Positions 10,198-18,751 of a stretch of DNA of 64,000 bases are shown in pieces. The notes beneath the pieces are model-generated. The model was given only the letters and a program-made list of their open reading frames with translations. It was not told where the DNA came from and searched no databases. This DNA comes from Methanobacterium_C sp963845285 (GTDB lineage Archaea > Methanobacteriota > Methanobacteria > Methanobacteriales > Methanobacteriaceae): assembly GCA_963845285.1 (NCBI GenBank), contig CAWJRO010000019.1, forward strand, positions 3,080-67,079. The letters run 5' to 3'. Position 1 is the stretch's first letter. Each line of letters opens with the position of its first letter. A program made the translations under genes and the position numbers.

Positions 10198-11013
10198 ATG
10201 GGTGGAGTGGCTTTTAAGGTAGCGTACATTGGAACAGATTTTTATGGTTTTCAGAGGCAGCCTAACAGAAGAACTGTTGAAGAGGAGCTTCTAAATGCAT
10301 TTAAAAATTTAAATTTGATGGATGATCCCAAAAGTTCCAGATATTCAATAGCCGGACGGACTGACAGGGGAGTTCATGCAATGGGAAATGTTGTATCATT
10401 TGTTACAGATTCTAAAGTCATAATAAACCAGATAAATGATTATCTGGTGGATGAAATACAGATCATTGGAAAAGCAGAGGTTCCTTATAACTTCAAGCCG
10501 CGTTTTGCTGAAAGCCGTTACTACAGATATGTTCTTGTGGATGATCCCATGGATGGAAGGGATCTTGATGTGGATAAAATGATAAAAGCATCTAAAATCT
10601 TCAAAGGTACTCATAATTTTTCTAATTTCTCAAAAAGAAATGAAAGGAGCCCAATAAGAACAATAAAAGACATTAAAATTATTGAAAAGAATGGTTTAAT
10701 CATGGTTGATGTGATCGGTGAAAGTTTCCTCTGGAACATGGTTCGAAGAATGGTGGCAGTACTTTTAAAAGTTGGAAGGGGTCAAATGGAATTAAATGGA
10801 GTTACTGAACTTTTAAATTCTATTTCATATGCTCCTATATTTTTAGTGCCTCCAGAGGGCCTTATTTTGATGGATGTAAAATATGATGGAGTTGAATTTG
10901 AATACGATAAGTATGCCAAAAAAAAATTTCTGAAAACCTTAAAAACGGAATATATGCAGAAAAAAACAATTGCTGCCGTTCAAAAAGAAATGATGGGAAA
11001 TTTAATGGATTAA
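10198..11013 (+). CDS. truA: tRNA pseudouridine synthase TruA
   Basis: Modifies uridines 38-40 in the anticodon arm of tRNAs. The catalytic Asp is residue 56 in GRTDRGVHA. Other conserved blocks are FYGFQRQPN near the N-terminus and FLWNMVRRMV toward the C-terminus. Length (271 residues) is in the archaeal range. The C-terminal ~40 residues are lysine-rich and less conserved. A strong ribosome binding site, AAGGTGATT, precedes the ATG by five nt. Confidence 0.93.
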   Translation: MGGVAFKVAYIGTDFYGFQRQPNRRTVEEELLNAFKNLNLMDDPKSSRYSIAGRTDRGVHAMGNVVSFVTDSKVIINQINDYLVDEIQIIGKAEVPYNFKPRFAESRYYRYVLVDDPMDGRDLDVDKMIKASKIFKGTHNFSNFSKRNERSPIRTIKDIKIIEKNGLIMVDVIGESFLWNMVRRMVAVLLKVGRGQMELNGVTELLNSISYAPIFLVPPEGLILMDVKYDGVEFEYDKYAKKKFLKTLKTEYMQKKTIAAVQKEMMGNLMD

Positions 11014-11138
11014 TTTTTTGATTGTTAATCTTAAGATTGTTAATCTTTTCAATGGATCATGTAAATTGTGTAAATTAGTATAAATACCATTTATCAATAG
11101 GGCTGTGTTTAAATTCTTTTTTTTAAACTTTCATTTTA

Positions 11139-11247
11139 GGGATGTCTCATAGTTCATAGTTCAAAATTTGTAAAAAAATAAGAATAAATAGAGCTTTAAA
11201 TTCAAAAATAATTAAAATTATATAAGTAAAAATTAATCATAGGACAA
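11139..11247 (+). repeat. MITE-like repeat, copy 3
   Basis: Diverged copy in forward orientation with GATGTCTCATAGTTCA at its left, GCTTTAAATTCAAAAATAA inside and ATCATAGGACAAATT at its right end. An 8-bp internal duplication near the left end (AGTTCATAGTTCA) is private to this copy. Confidence 0.7.
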
Positions 11248-11503
11248 ATTCCTTTCATTTTAATTGATTTTTTTTATTGATGAGGTTTTTTTTATTAATG
11301 AAACTTTTTAAAGGAATTTGATGCTTTTTTTTACGTGTACTGTACCAGAATGGATGTGAACTGTAATTACTGATTATATATATTCAACAAAGAAATCCTT
11401 GGTAAATAATAAATATTAGATAAACCAATATAAGATTAGATAAAACCACATAAACATGTAAATTTATACTCAAGGGGTATTTGGGGGCAATCACCTGGTT
11501 TAT

Positions 11504-12946
11504 ATGAATATCCGCGGTTCAAATGGTATGAAAAGTTTAAATATAATTTTAAAAACTGCAAAATTTGAGACTGAAAAAACCAGTGAGGGACAACGTGGTA
11601 TAATAGTTGGTTTTGACCCAGGTCTCACAGTGGGAATTGCTATTTTGGATCTTGATGGAAAAATATTGTCTGTAACAAGTTTTAAGGAAATATCCCTGGC
11701 AGAAATAATAAAACATATCATGAGTTATGGAAAAGCTGTTTTAATTGCAACAGATGTTTACCCTACACCAAAAACAGTTAAAAAGCTTGCATCTTCTATT
11801 AACTCAAAAATACATTCTCCCTACAGATCGATGTCTGTAGAATCAAAAATAGGGCTTGTAGGGGAATATATTGGTGAAATATCGTCTGCTGACGTATCAA
11901 AGGTTATACGCTCAGATGAAGTTCCACAAAACGATCATGAAAGGGATGCTCTTGCAGCAGCCATAAAAACCTTTAAAGATTACAGGAATAAACTTGAGCA
12001 AATAGAAAAACGTGCAGAAAAGCTTGAATTACCTGATTATGTTGTGGACGACATAAAGATCATGGTTATAAATGATATATCCATAAGCAATGCAATAGAA
12101 AGTGTTAGCAAAGTTCAAAAGGAACTTGAAAACGTTGCTGAAGCAAAAAATAAAGTTGAAGGACTTGATACATCTTTCAGTGAAGAAGAAGATTTAGACC
12201 ATGAATCTCGTTTAATGATTTCAAAGTTTAAAAAGCGCCTAAAAGCTCAGGATAAACAGATAAACAATTTAAAGCTGAAAAACAGTCAGCTTCAACAGGA
12301 TATTGCAAGATACAGATTTGAAATATCAAAACTTGAATCTAAATTAAATAAATTATATTATGAATATTCTAAGGACATATTATACAAAAAAGAGATATCA
12401 TCCAAGGTTAAAACGATAAAACGTTTTCAGGGAAAATATAATGAAGAGAAAGCCCGTAGATGTGAGCTTGAGGAGAATTTAAGATTAATTAAAAGTACAA
12501 AGGATTTAGAGCTCTCTAAAAGTGTAGTTCCAGTGAAAATTGTAGATTCGTTCACAAAAGAAGGAATAAAACATGCATGTGACTATTGGAAGATAAAAAA
12601 AGGTGATGTTGTTTTTCTTGTGAGCTCTGAAGGTGGAGGTTCGCAAACAGCATCTTTACTTATCCATATGGGTATAAAAGCAGTTATAATTACAGATAAA
12701 ATGGCTCATCAAGCAGAAGAAGAATTTGAGAATCATAGGGTTCCTATACTTAATGAAAAAATGCTGGATCTGGAAATGATCGATGAATTTGCTATTGTAA
12801 AATCTGAAACTTTAAAAAAAGAGATTGAAGAGTGGAATAAGGATATGGAGTCTAAAACAATAGAAGAAGATAGAAAAAAACTTTTAAAGGTTATAGATGA
12901 ATATCGTGCTAAAAGAAAGCGATTAGATAAAATTGATTGCGATTAG
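11504..12946 (+). CDS. DUF460 family protein with coiled coil
   Basis: Archaeal protein of unknown function in three parts. Residues ~30-165 form an RNase H-like fold (IIVGFDPGLTVGIAILDLDG, with an acidic residue in the first strand and NDHERDALAAA at the end). The middle is a long coiled coil, residues ~165-340, rich in Lys and Glu. The C-terminal domain (~345-450) contains a glycine-rich loop SSEGGGSQTA. The DPG...ERDA pattern resembles RuvC/YqgF-type folds, so nucleic acid binding is plausible but unproven. The protein is somewhat shorter than many family members. The first ~25 residues are poorly conserved-looking and the true start could be a downstream ATG (MKSLN). A 20-bp tandem repeat covers the stop. 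Confidence 0.75.
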   Translation: MNIRGSNGMKSLNIILKTAKFETEKTSEGQRGIIVGFDPGLTVGIAILDLDGKILSVTSFKEISLAEIIKHIMSYGKAVLIATDVYPTPKTVKKLASSINSKIHSPYRSMSVESKIGLVGEYIGEISSADVSKVIRSDEVPQNDHERDALAAAIKTFKDYRNKLEQIEKRAEKLELPDYVVDDIKIMVINDISISNAIESVSKVQKELENVAEAKNKVEGLDTSFSEEEDLDHESRLMISKFKKRLKAQDKQINNLKLKNSQLQQDIARYRFEISKLESKLNKLYYEYSKDILYKKEISSKVKTIKRFQGKYNEEKARRCELEENLRLIKSTKDLELSKSVVPVKIVDSFTKEGIKHACDYWKIKKGDVVFLVSSEGGGSQTASLLIHMGIKAVIITDKMAHQAEEEFENHRVPILNEKMLDLEMIDEFAIVKSETLKKEIEEWNKDMESKTIEEDRKKLLKVIDEYRAKRKRLDKIDCD

Positions 12947-12958
12947 ATAAAATTGATT
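12919..12958 (+). repeat. Stop-spanning 20-bp tandem duplication
   Basis: The 20-bp unit GCGATTAGATAAAATTGATT occurs twice head to tail at the end of the DUF460 gene. The second copy contains the in-frame TAG stop. The remaining ~300 bp to the next gene hold no other recognisable feature. Confidence 0.85.
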
Positions 12959-13261
12959 AATTTTTAGACTAATTATTTGGATTAAATCACGGATTGAAAT
13001 CATTGGGATGATGGCTGTTGAATTTATTTCTGTTGAATTTAATGAATTATTAAATCCACGTTTAATTAATGAACTACTAAAACCATGTTTAATTTACATT
13101 AAAACTTATGCAAAATATCTAAAAGATCAAAACCACAAATGATTGGGTTATAAACGAGACTCTTATAAATTAAGTTGATTATATTTAGATTAAATAATTT
13201 ATAAATAATTTATATTAATAAACAGAAAATTCACGTAATTGAAATCATAAAATGTGGTATC

Positions 13262-14605
13262 ATGAAAATTGCAATAATAATAGGCACACGACCGGAAATA
13301 ATAAAAATGGCTCCAGTAATTGATGAAATTGAGAAAAGGGGCATAGATTATGTTCTTATTCATACTGGTCAACACTATGACTATGAAATGTCTCATCAGT
13401 TCTTCCTTGATCTTGAACTCAAAAAACCAGACTTCAACATAGGTGTGGGTTCAGGATCCCATGGAAAACAGACTGCTGTGATGATGAAAGGGATAGAAGA
13501 TGTTTTGGTAGCTGAAAAGCCGGATCTGGTAATGGTTCAGGGAGATACCAATGCTGTGCTTGCAGGGGCGATTGCGGCCTCAAAGCTTCACATTGCTGTG
13601 GGCCATGTGGAAGCAGGTTTAAGGTCTTATGATAAGACCATGCCTGAGGAGATAAACAGGCAGGTTGCAGATGTGGCCTCGAAGCTTTATTTCGTACCAA
13701 CAGAAGAAGCAGCTTTAAATCTGCTTTTTGAGGGTTTAAACCCCCATGAAATATTCATAACAGGAAACACTGTTGTGGATGCATGTGTAAGGAACCTTAA
13801 AATTGCAGAAAGAACTTCAAAAGCATTATCCGACTTGGATTTAGATGGTGATGTTTTAACACTTACAATGCACAGGGCTGAGAACGTTGATGATCCTGAA
13901 AGACTTAAAAACATCACAGATGCCCTTCTGGAAATTGTTGATGAACTTGAGGATCTCAAAATAATCTTTCCAGTGCACCCAAGAACCGTCAAGAACCTTA
14001 AAAAATATGGTATATATGACAAACTTGAAAGTGCAGCTCATATTCAAATGACAAAACCTGTAGGTTACCTTGATTTCCTCCTTTTATTATCCAATTCTAA
14101 ATTCATCATGACAGACTCTGGAGGTCTCCAGGAAGAAGCCATTACATTGAATGTACCATGTATAACCTTGAGATATAACACAGAACGGCCTGAAACCGTA
14201 ACAACTGGCGGAAACATACTCGTTGGATCTTCAAAGCAGAAAATAATAGAAACTTTAAAACAGATTTCCTGGGATGAAGATCTTTACAAAAGAATGATGG
14301 AAGCTCCAAATCCTTATGGTGATGGTAAAACTTCCCAAAAGATTTTAGATGCTGTCTTGAAAGCATTTAATGATGGCAAACTGGATATAGAATCTCCTGA
14401 ACATATAATGAGCCACGAAGGCAGAAAACTTCTTGAAATACATGATAACATTACGGTATCTGAATTTGAGGATAAAAATAATGGTTCAACTGTGAATATT
14501 GTTTTTGATGGAAATGTTGATGGAAAAAAAGAAGCTCAGTTCCCGTATCTTGATCTTAATTTAGAAGGTAAAACAGTACTTGTTAATAATTTCAGGGTTA
14601 AATAA
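13262..14605 (+). CDS. wecB: UDP-N-acetylglucosamine 2-epimerase
   Basis: Non-hydrolysing epimerase that interconverts UDP-GlcNAc and UDP-ManNAc in the cytoplasm, feeding surface glycans. Family landmarks are GTRPEIIKMAPVI at the N-terminus, QGDTNAVLAGA, GHVEAGLRS, the PEEINRQVAD block with catalytic acidic residues, LTMHRAENVD, and TDSGGLQEEA. The catalytic body ends near residue 365, but the protein continues for about 80 residues with a charged segment of unknown role (from SPEHIMSHEG to the end). ManNAc derivatives are used in archaeal wall and glycoprotein glycans. It is the first of a co-directional group but lies 140 bp from mfnD and need not be co-transcribed. Confidence 0.92.
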   Translation: MKIAIIIGTRPEIIKMAPVIDEIEKRGIDYVLIHTGQHYDYEMSHQFFLDLELKKPDFNIGVGSGSHGKQTAVMMKGIEDVLVAEKPDLVMVQGDTNAVLAGAIAASKLHIAVGHVEAGLRSYDKTMPEEINRQVADVASKLYFVPTEEAALNLLFEGLNPHEIFITGNTVVDACVRNLKIAERTSKALSDLDLDGDVLTLTMHRAENVDDPERLKNITDALLEIVDELEDLKIIFPVHPRTVKNLKKYGIYDKLESAAHIQMTKPVGYLDFLLLLSNSKFIMTDSGGLQEEAITLNVPCITLRYNTERPETVTTGGNILVGSSKQKIIETLKQISWDEDLYKRMMEAPNPYGDGKTSQKILDAVLKAFNDGKLDIESPEHIMSHEGRKLLEIHDNITVSEFEDKNNGSTVNIVFDGNVDGKKEAQFPYLDLNLEGKTVLVNNFRVK

Positions 14606-14748
14606 TCCATAACTAAATAAATTGATGTTTGCGGATGAAATGTATGAAGTTAATGAAAATTCTATTGAATACAAATTTATGAAAAACATTAAAAAACATT
14701 AAAGTATAAAGATATTTCAGAATTTTAATCTTAAGGAGTTATACAAAC

Positions 14749-15837
14749 TTGAAACTACTCATTTTTGAATTTGCAACAGCAGTAGGTGTAGAAGATCCCT
14801 CCATAACCACAGAAGGTAAAGCAATGCTCTCAGGACTTTTATCAGATTTTGATGATATTATGGCAGATACTAAAGATTATTCTTATTCTGTTGATTATCT
14901 AATTTCTGAGAACCTAAAAATTGTAAACAATGGACTAGGAAGACCTGTGCACATCCATGAAGGTTTAGAAAACTGGTTAAGTAAAAATATCCAAAAATAT
15001 GATGCTTGCTTATTTATAGCGCCGGAAGAAGACTTTATCCTTTATAATCTTACTAAAATAATAGAAGATAATAATGTTAAAGTTATAGGGTCAAGCTCTG
15101 AGGCCGTAATGATGTGTACGGACAAATCTAAAATGTACAACGTTTTGAAAGCTAACAAATCAGTTAACCAATACCTTATACCCACTGAAAAAGTCTTTTT
15201 TGAAGATATAAATAAATATGGGAAAAAATATTGGCCAACTGATTCAGAAGATAATGTAAACATTAATGGCAATATAATTAAGGTTGTAAAACCTGCAGAT
15301 GGTGTTTCATGTGCGGGAGTACGAGTTGTAAAGTCTTTAACTGAATTTAAAAAAGCTTCTTTGGATATAAAACCATTGACCCAACTTCCATATTTCCTAA
15401 TCCAGGACTACATTGAAGGGGTAACCTCAAGTGTTAGCCTGTTAATCAATGGTAAAACAGCACTTCCTTTAAGTTTAAATTTCCAGAACGTTGATTTAAA
15501 AGATGGTAAAATAAGTTATGATGGAGGTTATGTTCCACTTGAACATGAACTCTCGAAAAGGGCAAAAGAAGTGGCAAAAGAAGTTGTGGAATCCATTGAT
15601 GGGTTGAAGGGTTATGTTGGTGTTGACATGATCCTGGGGGATGATGTAAACATTGTTGAAATAAATTCAAGACTAACAACACCATATGTGGCTTTAAGAA
15701 ACATTTTAAACTTCAACCTCGGTAAAGCCATTGTAGATTCAGTTAACGAAAAATTACCTTCTGAAGTTTTTATAAACGGAAAAATACGATTTAAAAAGGA
15801 ATTTAATAATTTAGATATTATAGAAGTGATAAAATGA
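14749..15837 (+). CDS. mfnD: Tyramine-L-glutamate ligase MfnD (ATP-grasp)
   Basis: Methanofuran biosynthesis: joins tyramine to the gamma-carboxyl of glutamate using ATP. Shows the ATP-grasp layout, with an N-terminal pre-ATP domain (LLIFEFATAVG), a lysine-bearing VVKPADGVSCAGV loop, and the metal-binding VGVDMILGDDVNIVEINSRLTTPY segment at the end. Start is TTG, preceded by GGAG 12 nt upstream; no better start exists in frame. Overlaps the next gene by 4 nt (ATGA), and that gene acts later in the same pathway, which strongly supports the assignment. Confidence 0.85.
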   Translation: MKLLIFEFATAVGVEDPSITTEGKAMLSGLLSDFDDIMADTKDYSYSVDYLISENLKIVNNGLGRPVHIHEGLENWLSKNIQKYDACLFIAPEEDFILYNLTKIIEDNNVKVIGSSSEAVMMCTDKSKMYNVLKANKSVNQYLIPTEKVFFEDINKYGKKYWPTDSEDNVNINGNIIKVVKPADGVSCAGVRVVKSLTEFKKASLDIKPLTQLPYFLIQDYIEGVTSSVSLLINGKTALPLSLNFQNVDLKDGKISYDGGYVPLEHELSKRAKEVAKEVVESIDGLKGYVGVDMILGDDVNIVEINSRLTTPYVALRNILNFNLGKAIVDSVNEKLPSEVFINGKIRFKKEFNNLDIIEVIK

Positions 15838-16871
15838 AAGACACAGTTAAAATCGCAGGATTTGACATTGGAGGAGCAAATACAGACCTTGCAATCATTG
15901 ATTTTGATGGATCAGGTAACATAAAACATATTGAAACAGATTTTGAATATCTCCCCATGTGGATGAAAAAAGACGAGCTCTCAATGGCTCTTTTGGATCT
16001 TTTAGGTTCATATACTAATGATATTGATGCTGTGGGAATATCCATGACAGCAGAGCTTGTTGATGCATACAAAACCAAAAAAGAAGGGGTAATGGATGTT
16101 GCAAAAAAATCAGAAGACACATTTGATGTTCCAGTAGGTTTTGTGGGGCTCAATGGAATTGTTGATTTCAATAAACTTAAAGAAGATCCCCTGAAAGCTG
16201 CAGCCGCAAACTGGATTGCAACAGCACCAATAGCAGCAAAAATAGAGTCAAATTGCATAATGATAGATACTGGAAGCACAACAACAGATATAATCCCTAT
16301 AAAAAATGGAAAAGAATGTGCAAAGGGAATATCTGACCTTGAAAGGCTTAAAACAGGGGAGCTGGTTTACAGCGGTACATTGAGAACAAATGTGGCAACT
16401 ATTGTGGATAAAGTACCACGGGATGATGTTTGGATTCGAGTGGCTTCAGAACTATTTGCAATCACAGCCGATGTTCATACAGTACTCGGTAATATAAAAT
16501 GTGAAGATTACAGCTGCAACACTCCTGATGGTGCGGGTAAATCTATTGAAGAATGTATGAGAAGACTTTCGAGGGTTATATGTGGAGATATGGATGTTTT
16601 AAGCCCAGAGAATATTAAAGAAATTGCTGCGTTCATACATAAGATGCAGGTTCAAAAGGTTTCTGAGGCTCTTTTGGAAGTTTCAAGGAGGAATCAAATT
16701 GACACTGTTGTCACAACTGGCCTTGGAATGGATATAATTGGAAAAATGGCCAGTGAAGTTGCGGGATTAACTTCAATTGGCATGGATCAAATACTTAAAA
16801 AAGATGATTGTGTTGTTGCCCCAGCAGTTGGCACCGCTATTTTAATGGAAGAATATTTGAGGAAGGTTTAA
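15834..16871 (+). CDS. mfnF: MfnF, methanofuran-core condensing enzyme
   Basis: Member of the hydantoinase/ASKHA-like family often labelled H4MPT-linked C1 transfer pathway protein. MfnF couples gamma-glutamyltyramine to the phosphorylated aminomethylfuran to form the methanofuran core. The two phosphate-binding signatures of the fold are visible: FDIGGANTDLAIID at the N-terminus and MIDTGSTTTDIIPI in the middle. CKxD-like Cys residues occur around 220-240 (CEDYSCN). Translationally coupled to mfnD through ATGA. A 14-bp duplication surrounds its stop. Confidence 0.85.
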   Translation: MKDTVKIAGFDIGGANTDLAIIDFDGSGNIKHIETDFEYLPMWMKKDELSMALLDLLGSYTNDIDAVGISMTAELVDAYKTKKEGVMDVAKKSEDTFDVPVGFVGLNGIVDFNKLKEDPLKAAAANWIATAPIAAKIESNCIMIDTGSTTTDIIPIKNGKECAKGISDLERLKTGELVYSGTLRTNVATIVDKVPRDDVWIRVASELFAITADVHTVLGNIKCEDYSCNTPDGAGKSIEECMRRLSRVICGDMDVLSPENIKEIAAFIHKMQVQKVSEALLEVSRRNQIDTVVTTGLGMDIIGKMASEVAGLTSIGMDQILKKDDCVVAPAVGTAILMEEYLRKV

Positions 16872-16886
16872 CTTGAGGAAGGTTTA
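16857..16886 (+). repeat. Stop-spanning 14-bp duplication
   Basis: TTGAGGAAGGTTTA occurs twice separated by AC. The first copy carries the stop codon of mfnF. Confidence 0.8.
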
Positions 16887-16964
16887 CTTTCAAACTTCAT
16901 AATTCAACTAATGATAAATTAAAAGATAAAAGTATTTATTTAAAGTCATATTAACTGTGATATT

Positions 16965-17669
16965 GTGAAAGGAAAAAAAACAGCTGTCATCTGCATTTGT
17001 ATTGTTATGGTAGCTGGGGCACTGTTTTTACTGGTGAATATGGCATTAAGTAATGCTACTTCTAAAATTGGTTCAGATAACAAAGGTTACGTTACAAAGG
17101 AAGTTTACTCATATTACGGCCAATCAACAACTAAAATAGCTATAGTAACAGGCATGCATCCTCGTGAAAATGTATCTAAAACAGTTGTACCATCGGTTAT
17201 AAAAACGTATGCACTCACCCACAACGTTGAGATAGTAAATTATCAAGTGAACGTCACTGATGAACCAGAAGACTTTAATGTAGGACGCAGCAATGGTCAG
17301 GGGTTGGTTGCTAAATATGTAATTCCGGATATTAAGAAATCCAATTACAGCCTTGTGATAATCTGTCATGACCATGAATCTGGCTACGGTGAAGGTTTTT
17401 ACATTGCCACACCAACTATGGACACTAAATCAGTAACCCTTGGAGAAGCTGTCCACAAATCACTGTCTCAATTCAATTACTATCAGAGATCCACTGATGA
17501 GGATGCAAAAAGCTCATCCATCAATCAGGTTGACAAGCCCATAACATCCAGTGGAACTCCTGTGTTTGTATATGAGATCCCAGAGCAGAGTACATCCCAA
17601 CAAGCCAGTGACATGACCTATAAACTGATTGACACATGTTTTAACGTTATAAATGTTAATAATTCATAA
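16965..17669 (+). CDS. Membrane-anchored M14-like peptidase/deacylase candidate
   Basis: 234 residues starting at GTG with GTGAT just upstream. Residues ~5-28 form one hydrophobic segment, a signal anchor or uncleaved signal, placing the rest outside the membrane. The next part reads IVTGMHPRENVSK, which fits the HxxE zinc motif of M14 carboxypeptidases and succinylglutamate desuccinylase-like enzymes. A later IICHDHESGYGEG supplies further His candidates, and PVFVYEIPEQST a late Glu. The protein is short for the family. I would treat metal-dependent hydrolysis of a wall or peptide substrate as a hypothesis. It follows mfnF by ~95 bp and shows no functional tie to it. Confidence 0.6.
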   Translation: MKGKKTAVICICIVMVAGALFLLVNMALSNATSKIGSDNKGYVTKEVYSYYGQSTTKIAIVTGMHPRENVSKTVVPSVIKTYALTHNVEIVNYQVNVTDEPEDFNVGRSNGQGLVAKYVIPDIKKSNYSLVIICHDHESGYGEGFYIATPTMDTKSVTLGEAVHKSLSQFNYYQRSTDEDAKSSSINQVDKPITSSGTPVFVYEIPEQSTSQQASDMTYKLIDTCFNVINVNNS

Positions 17670-17919
17670 TTTGTAACTCATAACCTTGATTACTAAAAAT
17701 GCAAATTTTTAGGAGCATTATTGTTTTTTTACAGTTATTGCATTGTTTTTTACAGATATTTTACAGTTGATTTAGTTTTATTCTTAATTAGTCTTAATAA
17801 CACGTTCTCACTATTGGTTTAGGATATAAAGAGTTTTAACGTAAATTTTAAATAATCTCATAAAAAAATTCATAAAAAATTTCTTCTTTTAATGGGATTT
17901 TGAGATTCATTGTAATCCC

Positions 17920-18026
17920 GAGGTTGACCCATAATTATTCGTAACACATATAATTTTGCTTATTTTTGAATTTAAAGCGTTGTTTATCCTTATTTTTTGT
18001 AGATTTTGGATTATGGGTCAGCCTCT
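17920..18026 (-). repeat. MITE-like repeat, copy 4
   Basis: Reverse-orientation copy, almost identical to copies 1 and 5. Inverted ends are GAGGTTGACCCATAAT and ATTATGGGTCAGCCTC; TCCC flanks both sides and could be a short target duplication. It sits between the M14-like gene and the 3' end of carS. Confidence 0.8.
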
Positions 18027-18159
18027 CCCATGATAAAAAACTTTATAAACTTAAAATATCTATTAAAATAGTCTGTATAAGTTACATTTTTTTATTTCTA
18101 AATTTAGTATCAGAGCTAAATTATTAAAAAAACAAATAAAATTAAGGTAAAAAGTTTGG

Positions 18160-18678
18160 TTAGTACCAAACATCCTTTATTCCAAAAAGATAAGCAAATA
18201 TATTGGCGCCGAGGTGTAAAAATATACTTATAATGAGTATCAAGATAATCATGTCAACAGGTATTACAACAACAAGTGATGCAAAAATAAGAGCCCCAAC
18301 AACAAAGTCAAGCTGGTCTAAAATAGGTGCTGGTCTTCCACTATCAATATTAATCCGCCTTTTTATAAAGCTACCACATGCATCGCCTATAAGCGCTCCA
18401 CCACCTAAACAAAGTCCTAGTAATATACCCTGAACAATATTTCCAGATATGAAACCTTGAATTAATCCAATTAAAGTTCCGATTAGTGTCCCGACAAGCG
18501 TTCCCCTTAATGTTACCCCGTCGCCGAATATTCTACGTCCATCACGAAAATTATGATTAAAATCAAGTGGTATTCCGCCACCAAAAGTTAAAGCTGAAAC
18601 GTTGGCAAGGTATGCTGGTAACATAAAGTATATAGCATATACAGATAAATTGAAAACACTGATAACACTTGAGTCCAT
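18160..18678 (-). CDS. carS: CDP-archaeol synthase CarS
   Basis: Activates 2,3-digeranylgeranylglyceryl phosphate with CTP to CDP-archaeol, the precursor of archaeal phospholipids, in the membrane. 172 residues with about five hydrophobic helices. Family hallmarks are FGDGVTLRGTLVGT after the first helices and KRRINIDSGRPAPILDQLDF near the C-terminus. GGAGGT precedes the ATG by 6 nt. Divergent from the tetraether-synthase-like radical SAM gene, so two lipid genes share one 73-bp promoter region. Confidence 0.92.
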   Translation of the reverse strand: MDSSVISVFNLSVYAIYFMLPAYLANVSALTFGGGIPLDFNHNFRDGRRIFGDGVTLRGTLVGTLIGTLIGLIQGFISGNIVQGILLGLCLGGGALIGDACGSFIKRRINIDSGRPAPILDQLDFVVGALIFASLVVVIPVDMIILILIISIFLHLGANIFAYLFGIKDVWY

Positions 18679-18751
18679 AGTTTACCTCCGATTTAAAACA
18701 AGATTATAATTATGTTATCTACTAAATAAACTATACTATATAGGTGAAATA

